In this document: piece after piece, positions 1 to 4,644 of the stretch
Position numbering within the stretch: the stretch's first letter is position 1
How the letters are laid out: each line of letters begins with the position of its first letter
Assembly (NCBI GenBank): GCA_946480675.1
Contig: CAMLKS010000184.1
Location: forward strand, 1 to 5,719
DNA from: an uncultured Bacteroidota bacterium
Lineage (GTDB): Bacteria; Bacteroidota; Bacteroidia; Chitinophagales; Chitinophagaceae
Reading direction: 5' to 3'
DNA: 5,719 bases
Translations under genes and position numbers: made by a program
Notes under the pieces: model-generated
Told to the model about the DNA's origin: nothing
Database searches by the model: none
Seen by the model: only the letters and a program-made list of their open reading frames with translations

Positions 1-87
1 ACATCTCAACCCATTATGCATCTTAAAAAATGAGCAGGGTAAATGTGTATTGGTGAATTATTTTTATATCTTACGTCTAATAAATAT

Positions 88-321
88 ATGCGTATCATGA
101 ACCGTATAGTACTGCTGGCTTGCACCTTGTTGCTTTTTTCATGCGATAAGACACAAGACTATACCTGCAATTGTGTAAGGGATAACGTACAGGTAAAAAA
201 GGAAGTGTACCCTCAGGTACCCAAACATATGGCCGAAGACAGGTGTGAGGAAACGGAGGCTGCTCTAAATGATATGATAGTGACGCACGGTGTCACTCAA
301 ACCTTTTGCGAGCTGTATTAA
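88..321 (+). CDS. small cysteine-containing lipoprotein, function unknown
   Basis: The 77-residue product starts with a short basic n-region, a hydrophobic stretch and the lipobox LFSC followed by Asp. This is a typical signal peptidase II site, so the mature protein should be a membrane-anchored lipoprotein of about 59 residues. The mature part holds four further cysteines (a C-N-C pair near the N-terminus, one in DRCE, one in TFCEL three residues from the end), enough for two disulfides. It resembles in style the small YTCTC-type lipoproteins common in Bacteroidota, but I recognise no named family. Start choice: ATG at 88 or 97 gives a signal peptide of normal length. An ATG at 43 is in frame and has an AGGG upstream, but it would add an acidic, partly hydrophobic extension that is unlikely in a lipoprotein signal. 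The gene converges on the next one and shares the TTAA at its stop. Confidence 0.72.
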   Translation: MRIMNRIVLLACTLLLFSCDKTQDYTCNCVRDNVQVKKEVYPQVPKHMAEDRCEETEAALNDMIVTHGVTQTFCELY

Positions 322-854
322 GCGCTTTTTTTAGCTGTTTTTACCGGCTTTTTGGCCTTTACAGGCTTTTTCTTTGCTTTTTGTACGTAGCGTACACTGG
401 CCCTGTCATACCCTACACGGATGGTTTCCTCATTCATGTTGATGTATAGCCTTAGGGCCAATGCAGCATTCACGGGCTTTTTATTTACCATCGCGGGCTT
501 CCACGGGGGCATATTATTGATGATCTTATCCAGTTTCAGCGATGTGATGTATTCCGTAGAGGCGTTAGAGCGGTTGTTGATAGCATAGCAACAGGCCTTC
601 CCATTGGCATCTACATATATCTTCATAGATACAATGCCCTCTATCGTTTCCAGGCTATTGCTGTCTATATGCCTTCTGAAGTAGGTAGTAAGGCTATCCC
701 CCTTGCCGAATGCAGCTTTGGGGCTGCCGCAATCGGCACAGGTATTGGCTACCGCGCAGTTGCCCGCTACTTTCACCGATGGGCCTTGCTGGGCATAAGA
801 TGCCATAAAGCAGGCCATAAAAAAGCAAAGAAGTAAGGTTGTCTTCATACGCAT
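318..854 (-). CDS. secreted TonB C-terminal-domain-like protein with lysine-rich tail
   Basis: The 178-residue product begins with a signal peptide (residues 1-21, ending SYA before QQ). The mature N-terminus has three cysteines including a CxxC (residues 33, 39, 42), and a CC pair follows at 88-89. Residues about 52-140 look like the TonB C-terminal fold: EGIVSMKIYVDANG, then a helix ending in MPPWKPA, KKPVNA and a final strand LRLYIN. In canonical TonB this domain contacts the TonB box of outer-membrane receptors. Here there is no separate anchor plus proline-rich spacer, so a role as a true energy transducer is doubtful; free periplasmic or surface location is inferred. The last 20 residues are almost only Lys, Ala, Pro and Val, with a KKPVKA/KKPVKT repeat. 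The first ATG (854) and the one two codons on (848) both suit the signal peptide. The gene is convergent with the lipoprotein gene and divergent from the T9SS cargo gene. Confidence 0.8.
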   Translation of the reverse strand: MRMKTTLLLCFFMACFMASYAQQGPSVKVAGNCAVANTCADCGSPKAAFGKGDSLTTYFRRHIDSNSLETIEGIVSMKIYVDANGKACCYAINNRSNASTEYITSLKLDKIINNMPPWKPAMVNKKPVNAALALRLYINMNEETIRVGYDRASVRYVQKAKKKPVKAKKPVKTAKKSA

Positions 855-868
855 GTTTTCCTGTTTAC

Positions 869-876
869 TAAAGATA
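869..876 (-). promoter_or_regulatory. candidate -7 promoter element of the TonB-like gene
   Basis: Read on the minus strand the sequence is TATCTTTA, one base off the Bacteroidota -7 consensus TAnnTTTG. It lies 14 bases upstream of the ATG at 854, which would give a very short leader. No convincing TTTG is seen at the -33 spacing, so the call rests on one element. Confidence 0.35.
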
Positions 877-926
877 CGAAAAGATGCCCGCGATAGCTTG
901 TTTCATCACACACCACCAATAGCCCC

Positions 927-945
927 GCATTAACCCCTTTAATGC
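927..945. repeat. perfect 7-5-7 palindrome, possible operator
   Basis: GCATTAA and TTAATGC flank a 5-base spacer (CCCCT). The site lies in the gap between two divergent genes, about 20 bases upstream of the candidate -7 element at 967-974. No T tract follows on either strand and no gene ends here, so an operator or activator site is likelier than a terminator. The binding protein is unknown. Confidence 0.4.
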
Positions 946-966
946 AGAGTTGCAATTTTTAATCGT

Positions 967-974
967 TATATTTA
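967..974 (+). promoter_or_regulatory. candidate -7 promoter element of the T9SS cargo gene
   Basis: TATATTTA matches TAnnTTTG at all but the last base and lies 15 bases before the ATG at 990 in an AT-rich leader. The nearest TTG (950-952) is only 14 bases away, shorter than the usual spacing, so the -33 element is weak or absent. A promoter lacking a good -33 element could depend on a factor bound at the adjacent palindrome; this is inference. Confidence 0.3.
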
Positions 975-989
975 TTTAAAATAATAGTT

Positions 990-2465
990 ATGCGCCCCCT
1001 GTTGTATACGTTCTTCCTCTCGGCTGCTTGCCTTGGCAGCCATGCGCAAACCGAAAGGCTGCAACTACCCGCTATAACAGGCACTCCTGCGCAGTTCACC
1101 CCGCATAACAATACACTATACTTTGCCGCCGATAATGGCAGCGGCGATAAGCTGTGGCAAATAACAAGCGCCACCGCACAGCCGCAAATGTTCGATTCCC
1201 TGTTTAAATATAGCAGCAGCGCTACCCCGTGGCGCCGCATGGTGATACTGAATGATATACTCTACTTCTGCGGTCGTAATGATTCTGTAGGCGAAGAGCT
1301 GTTTGCCTACGATGGCAATAATCCCCCCTACCCCGTGGCCGATATCCGCCAGGGCAATGCAAGTGCTTCACCCGAAGGGCTGATGGTGCTGAATGGCATC
1401 ATCTACTTCAGCGCTACCACCGTAGCCTATGGCCGCGAGCTGTGCAGCTACGACCCTGTAAAGCATAAAGTAGCGATGGAATGGGATACCGAACCGGGCA
1501 GCGCCTCATCCAATCCCTATGCACTGCAGGCAGTGGGTAATCAAATATGTTTTGTAGCGCAAACGCAGGCTTCGGGCAGGGAGCTGAATGTATATGACCC
1601 GTTAAAGAAAGAACTGAACTGCTATGAGATAGTACCTGGTGCCAGTGGCAGCAACCCTATGAACCTCACCGTGCACAACGGCAAGCTATACTTCAGCGCG
1701 CAAGACCTTGTATATGGCAATGAGTTGTTTGTTTATAATGGTAGCAGCGCACCCTTGAGGCTGACAGATATTGCGCCCGGCAATGCCCATTCCCTGCAGG
1801 CTGCTGCCTGCGGTATTGGCAACCTGGGCAGCCGCATCTATTTTGCGGGCAGCACCGGGCAGGTATATGAAAGCATGCTGTGCAGCTACGATACGATTAC
1901 ACGCACTGCGCATACTGATACGCTGCGCACTAATGGCAATGCCGATATTAAGGGGTTTGCCCTGTATCATAACAAGCTGTACTTTTTTGCAAAAGACAAT
2001 AGTGATATAAGCTGGCTGTGGCGCACCGATGGCACACACGCCGCCGAAAAGATAGTACCTATGCATGCAGAAGTGGTTGGTAACCGGGTACCTATGATGG
2101 TGCATAATAACCTGCTGTATTTCTCCGGCTATGAACCGGGTGCTACTACATCAGTATATCGCTTCGACGATAGTAAGCTAACCAATTCCGTTTCACGCAT
2201 CAGCTTTACCGCCGATGTACAATTGTACCCCAACCCCGCTACCGATGCCATTCATATATCCGTAAACGCACCCGAAACGGGAAACCTGCAGATAGTACTG
2301 ACAGATGCCACAGGCAGGCAGGTAGCACGCAGGTCAGCCACTGTACAGCCCGGTGTCAACACCTTTACCATAGCCACCACACAGGTGCCTGCCGGTGCTT
2401 ATTACATGAGCCTGTATGATGCCGGTGGCATTTTGCAACACAGCAGCAGGGTGACCAAACTATAA
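990..2465 (+). CDS. secreted ELWxxDGT-type repeat protein with T9SS sorting domain
   Basis: The 491-residue product has a signal peptide (1-20, ending SHAQ). Residues about 41-400 consist of eight degenerate units of the form N-x-L-Y-F-S-A-x-D-x-x-x-G-x-E-L-W-x-Y-D-G, starting near 41, 88, 135, 183, 230, 280, 327 and 373, a period of 46-50 residues. The clearest are GEELFAYDG, YGRELCSYDP, YGNELFVYNG and SWLWRTDGT. The repeats resemble the ELWxxDGT family, and a beta-propeller fold with eight blades is inferred. From about 410 comes a type A C-terminal sorting domain: LYPNPATD, LTDATGRQV, VPAGAYYMSLYD and a basic end VTKL. Such domains direct export by the type IX system and are normally cleaved off when the protein is fixed to the cell surface or released. 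No catalytic motif is visible; binding or adhesion is possible. The end overlaps the next, convergent gene by 6 bp. Confidence 0.9.
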   Translation: MRPLLYTFFLSAACLGSHAQTERLQLPAITGTPAQFTPHNNTLYFAADNGSGDKLWQITSATAQPQMFDSLFKYSSSATPWRRMVILNDILYFCGRNDSVGEELFAYDGNNPPYPVADIRQGNASASPEGLMVLNGIIYFSATTVAYGRELCSYDPVKHKVAMEWDTEPGSASSNPYALQAVGNQICFVAQTQASGRELNVYDPLKKELNCYEIVPGASGSNPMNLTVHNGKLYFSAQDLVYGNELFVYNGSSAPLRLTDIAPGNAHSLQAAACGIGNLGSRIYFAGSTGQVYESMLCSYDTITRTAHTDTLRTNGNADIKGFALYHNKLYFFAKDNSDISWLWRTDGTHAAEKIVPMHAEVVGNRVPMMVHNNLLYFSGYEPGATTSVYRFDDSKLTNSVSRISFTADVQLYPNPATDAIHISVNAPETGNLQIVLTDATGRQVARRSATVQPGVNTFTIATTQVPAGAYYMSLYDAGGILQHSSRVTKL

Positions 2466-2693
2466 AGCCGGTGGCGGGTTGATGCGGCCGCCATAGCTAT
2501 GCACACGCACCTGGGTATAATTGAATACAATGGCATCGCCATGCTCATCGTGTATGGTTATCATCAGGTCGCCATCTTCATTGGGCACAAAATCGCCCGG
2601 CTGTATATCCCCGCTTTCTACCAGCTTATCTATACCGGCCTTTATCTGCTGGTCTATGCGTTGCTTATGCGCTTCCAGTTCTGCATTATCCAT
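2460..2693 (-). CDS. small acidic cytosolic protein, function unknown
   Basis: The 77-residue product has no signal peptide or membrane segment. Residues 2-27 look like one charged amphipathic helix (AELEAHKQRIDQQIKAGIDK). After GDIQPGDFVPNEDGD comes a likely beta hairpin (LMITIHDEHGDAIVFNYTQVRVHSY) and a short Pro-rich end. I recognise no family. The reading frame is believable because of its orderly predicted structure, its strongly acidic and non-repetitive composition, and a perfect TAnnTTTG just upstream. It converges on the T9SS cargo gene with a 6-bp overlap of coding ends, so its transcript end must lie inside that gene. A cytosolic accessory or regulatory role is only a guess. Confidence 0.65.
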   Translation of the reverse strand: MDNAELEAHKQRIDQQIKAGIDKLVESGDIQPGDFVPNEDGDLMITIHDEHGDAIVFNYTQVRVHSYGGRINPPPAL

Positions 2694-2697
2694 ACTG

Positions 2698-2705
2698 CAA
2701 AATTA
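2698..2705 (-). promoter_or_regulatory. candidate -7 promoter element of the small acidic protein gene
   Basis: On the minus strand the sequence reads TAATTTTG, an exact TAnnTTTG match, ending only 4 bases before the ATG at 2693. With the usual spacing from -7 to the start point, transcription would begin at or next to the ATG, so the message would be nearly leaderless, or the true promoter lies further up. No TTTG is visible at the -33 spacing. Confidence 0.35.
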
Positions 2706-2743
2706 AGCATCCGGCGTTATGTCACTTACATATAAGGCATTTT

Positions 2744-2762
2744 TGTTAACCGCTCGTTAACA
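2744..2762. repeat. perfect 7-5-7 palindrome, possible operator
   Basis: TGTTAAC and GTTAACA flank the spacer CGCTC, so two GTTAAC sites lie 11 bases apart. The palindrome sits in the gap between the divergent genes at 2460-2693 (-) and 2818-3060 (+), where one dimeric regulator could act on both. It has the same 7-5-7 layout and TTAA cores as the palindrome at 927-945, but the distance between TTAA cores is 11 here against 9 there. Confidence 0.4.
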
Positions 2763-2817
2763 GCACTTTACAGGAACACTTTTTTTGCGCTATAGGCTAC
2801 CACACACACGGGGCAAT

Positions 2818-3060
2818 ATGCACTACTACCGTATCGTATTTATCAACAATGAGATAAAGTCTTGCAAGGCCACTATTCAATGTCCATTTATAGACGAGCA
2901 CGACTTTTATTACCAAAGTCAGAATGGCCGTATTGCCTGCGGGTTACTAAAAGCAACCGATGCACAACATGCCCGTACACTGGCACTGCAGCGCCTGCAT
3001 CACTGGCAGCAAAAGCATGTAAAAGCAATACCCGGGGCTTTCTCCCCGGGCATGTACTAA
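2818..3060 (+). CDS. hypothetical 80-residue protein
   Basis: The product is a small soluble protein with no signal peptide or membrane segment. It starts with a likely strand (HYYRIVFINN), has three cysteines (CKATIQC and IACG), a strand around FYYQS, and then a basic helix from about residue 47 to 69 (DAQHARTLALQRLHHWQQKH) rich in His and Gln. I recognise no family. The ATG at 2818 follows a weak GGGGCAAT; an in-frame TTG at 2785 would add 11 residues and is less likely. The last ten codons contain a strong GC-rich hairpin (3031-3050), so the C-terminal PGAFSPG is dictated partly by an RNA structure. Whether this gene is real rests on composition and on a believable alternation of strands and helix. 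Confidence 0.55.
   Translation: MHYYRIVFINNEIKSCKATIQCPFIDEHDFYYQSQNGRIACGLLKATDAQHARTLALQRLHHWQQKHVKAIPGAFSPGMY
3031..3050. repeat. GC-rich hairpin inside the end of the hypothetical gene
   Basis: CCCGGGG and CCCCGGG pair perfectly around the loop CTTTCT, ending ten bases before the stop of the 2818-3060 gene. No U tract follows on the plus strand, so it is not a standard intrinsic terminator. It could be a pause site, an mRNA 3' stabiliser or a degenerate terminator. Confidence 0.45.
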
Positions 3061-3073
3061 ATAGGTAAAACTA

Positions 3074-3180
3074 TGTTTGCGTTTTGTTTGAATGTTTGTT
3101 TGCGTGGCCTGTATCCTTTAAACGTTGGTAATGTTTGTTTTGTCTGTTAAAGGAATGCCGTGCTTGTTTGTTTGATGTTG
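3074..3180. repeat. TTTG/TGTTTG-rich stretch in the gap
   Basis: Nine TTTG and seven TGTTTG words occur in about 107 bases in three clusters (3074-3102, 3132-3142, 3165-3174), all on the plus strand. The stretch is strongly G/T-biased, and its complement is a CAAAC-rich, poorly structured strand. An inverted repeat of 8 bases (TCCTTTAA at 3114-3121, TTAAAGGA at 3147-3154) lies between the clusters. It is part of the otherwise gene-free gap 3061-3351; no open frame there looks coding. Function unknown. Confidence 0.4.
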
Positions 3181-3274
3181 TAAATGTAGCAAGGCACCCC
3201 AACCCCAGCAAAAAACAGCCGGGTATCACACCATTATTGGGGAGTTTATACGTTTTGTTGCCTCACATCCCTGA

Positions 3275-3305
3275 TTTGTGGAATAGCAGGGGGCTTTTAC
3301 ATATG
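3275..3305 (+). promoter_or_regulatory. candidate promoter of the VOC-family gene
   Basis: TTTG (3275-3278), 19 bases, then TACATATG (3298-3305) matches the Bacteroidota pattern TTTG, about 19 bases, TAnnTTTG with a single mismatch. It would place the transcription start near 3312 and give a leader of about 40 bases before the ATG at 3352. This is the best two-element promoter match in the window. Confidence 0.45.
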
Positions 3306-3351
3306 GCATAGTAATGTTGCAAGGGTTATGTTATTTTAAAAACATCCTTTT

Positions 3352-3852
3352 ATGAACAAGATCAGTAAAATCACCAATTGTCTTTGGTTTGACAACAATG
3401 CTTCTGAAGCCGTAACGTTTTACACCTGCGTATTTAAGAATGCCCATATTGGCCGCATCAATCATTATACCGACGAGGGAAAGGAAATACACGGCATGCC
3501 CGAAGGCACTGTAATGACAATTGAGTTTGTACTCGAAGACCAGGCATTTCTGGCATTGAATGGCGGGCCGCATTTTAAGTTCAACGAGGCTATTTCTTTT
3601 ATGGTTCATTGTGATACGCAGGAAGAAATAGATTATTACTGGAACAACCTGAAAACAGGTGGCGATGAAAAGGCGCAGCAATGCGGCTGGCTGAAAGATA
3701 AATTCGGCGTATCGTGGCAGATAACACCTACCATACTCAATGATATGATGATGGATACCGACAAGGAAAAAGTGCGCCGCGTCACCCGCGCCATGCTGCA
3801 AATGAAAAAACTGGATATTGCCGAACTACAAAAAGCTTTTGAGGAGAGTTGA
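3352..3852 (+). CDS. VOC superfamily protein, PhnB/3-dmu-9_3-mt type
   Basis: The 166-residue cytosolic protein matches well the glyoxalase-fold family usually labelled PhnB-like or 3-demethylubiquinone-9 3-methyltransferase (PF06983). Landmarks in order are ITNCLWFDNNASEAVTFY (about 7-24), MPEGTVMTIEFVLEDQAF, ALNGGPHFKFNEAISF, QEEIDYYWNNL, QCGWLKDKFGVSWQITP and the C-terminal helix with AMLQMKKLDIAELQKAF. The length is normal and the protein looks intact. Despite the family label it has no methyltransferase fold; members are beta-alpha-beta-beta-beta repeats that bind small molecules or metals, and most have no proven substrate. I therefore make no claim on reaction. It appears monocistronic, with its own candidate promoter upstream and a strong hairpin directly after the stop. 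Confidence 0.93.
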   Translation: MNKISKITNCLWFDNNASEAVTFYTCVFKNAHIGRINHYTDEGKEIHGMPEGTVMTIEFVLEDQAFLALNGGPHFKFNEAISFMVHCDTQEEIDYYWNNLKTGGDEKAQQCGWLKDKFGVSWQITPTILNDMMMDTDKEKVRRVTRAMLQMKKLDIAELQKAFEES

Positions 3853-3857
3853 TACAA

Positions 3858-3895
3858 ATAGCAACAGGGTATCTCAAAAAATACCCTGTTGCTAT
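3858..3895. terminator. strong hairpin between convergent genes, likely bidirectional terminator
   Basis: Arms of 15 bases pair perfectly (3858-3872 with 3881-3895; core GCAACAGGGTAT and ATACCCTGTTGC) around an 8-base loop CTCAAAAA. It starts 5 bases after the VOC gene stop and lies 26 bases beyond the end of the Cys-rich gene on the other strand. Neither side has a long U tract (plus: UAUCCUGUAUUAU after the main stem; minus: UUUGUAUC), so release may be partial or the stem may mainly protect both 3' ends. Confidence 0.7.
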
Positions 3896-3921
3896 ATCCT
3901 GTATTATAGTTGATTGCTTAT

Positions 3922-4389
3922 TTAGTTGAATACTACCGAAGCATTGCCACCGGCCAATGTAGAAAATGTGCCTGTGATAGTTGTACCTATATCGCAAAGG
4001 GCACAGGCAGCAGATACCTCCACGCAACCGCTTGCCGGTGCGCAGCTGCCATTGCCTATTGTTGCAGTTTCATTACAGCCGGGGCTAAATGGATAACCGC
4101 CGGTAGAACAAACATTTCCGAAAGCATTAGCTGCGCCGTATTTCAGCAATGCGAAGCTGCCGCTGGGGCTTCCCGAAGGTGTCCAGCTAAATGAGCTGAT
4201 CCCATAACTTACAGGCCCTGTCATCGGGTTGATAACCATAGCTCCGCTCGAATAACTGGAGCAATTGGTATTATACAGGTTTACCGTAAAAATAATACGG
4301 CAATTGGTGTTGTTGGTAACACGGATGGTTTGTGCAAATGATGTGGCAGAAAAAAGCATCACCATTGCCAGGAGAATAATTTGTTTCAT
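3922..4389 (-). CDS. exported cysteine-rich protein, function unknown
   Basis: The 155-residue product has a clear signal peptide (1-20, ending SFAQ before TIRV). The mature 135 residues hold eight cysteines (30, 43, 94, 105, 116, 122, 129, 132), an even number that suits four disulfides, and are rich in Gly, Ser, Asn and Thr with few charges. The start TIRVTNNTNCRIIFTVNLYN and the end TTITGTFS...ASVVFN look like beta strands, so an all-beta extracytoplasmic domain is inferred. There is no T9SS sorting domain and no lipobox, so it should be released to the periplasm or leave by another route. I recognise no named family. The ATG at 4389 is preceded by an A-rich leader typical of Bacteroidota. 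It is separated from the upstream membrane-protein gene by a terminator and has its own palindrome upstream (4435-4452). Confidence 0.8.
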   Translation of the reverse strand: MKQIILLAMVMLFSATSFAQTIRVTNNTNCRIIFTVNLYNTNCSSYSSGAMVINPMTGPVSYGISSFSWTPSGSPSGSFALLKYGAANAFGNVCSTGGYPFSPGCNETATIGNGSCAPASGCVEVSAACALCDIGTTITGTFSTLAGGNASVVFN

Positions 4390-4434
4390 AATGTTGTTTT
4401 TAAACGGATGATTTATTGATTAAAAAAGGCGGGC

Positions 4435-4452
4435 TATAAGTGTAAACTTATA
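4435..4452. promoter_or_regulatory. palindrome overlapping a candidate promoter of the Cys-rich gene
   Basis: TATAAGT and ACTTATA flank GTAA, a perfect 7-4-7 inverted repeat. On the minus strand it contains TAAGTTTA (4450-4443), one base off TAnnTTTG, about 53 bases before the ATG at 4389. A repressor bound here would cover the -7 element. No -33 TTTG is visible, so both the promoter and the operator readings are tentative. The surrounding 4390-4614 holds no gene I can support. Confidence 0.35.
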
Positions 4453-4614
4453 ATACAGGTTCACTTCATCTAAGGTACATGCATGGTTGGCATAATGCAT
4501 TACAGCATTCCTTCCATATGTCAATAAGATAAGTGCCTTGGTCAAAAAAAATGCCTCTTTGTATATGCGGAAGACCAACCGTTATAAAAACAGGATATGT
4601 AGAGGGTAAAAATA

Positions 4615-4636
4615 AGGGCTGAAAGAATTCAGCCCT
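4615..4636 (-). terminator. intrinsic terminator of the GldL-like gene
   Basis: On the minus strand AGGGCTGAA, loop TTCT, TTCAGCCCT form a perfect 9-bp stem with a 4-base loop, followed at once by TATTTTTACC. This is a standard stem plus U-rich tail, starting 8 bases after the stop of the 4645 gene. Confidence 0.8.
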
Positions 4637-4644
4637 CTGTATTG

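Noticed and set aside
1686..2105. A 139-residue frame antisense to the T9SS cargo gene
   Set aside because: It is fully inside a well supported gene and its composition (many His, Cys and Ile without structure) is that of a shadow frame.
2472..2493. TGGCGG and CCGCCA inverted repeat just after the T9SS cargo stop, considered as a terminator
   Set aside because: The stem is only 6 bp with a 10-base loop, no U tract follows, and it lies in the coding end of the convergent gene.
3197..3242. CCCCAA and TTGGGG inverted repeat, and a G-run on the minus strand considered as a quadruplex
   Set aside because: The stem is only 6 bp with a 34-base loop, and there are too few G runs close together for a quadruplex.
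3061..3351. CRISPR array or tandem repeat in the TTTG-rich gap
   Set aside because: The repeated words are only 4 to 6 bases and irregularly spaced; there is no repeat-spacer unit.
3352..3852. Ubiquinone biosynthesis methyltransferase, as the family label would suggest
   Set aside because: No SAM-binding motif is present; the sequence is a VOC/glyoxalase fold and the methyltransferase name is a known misnomer for this family.
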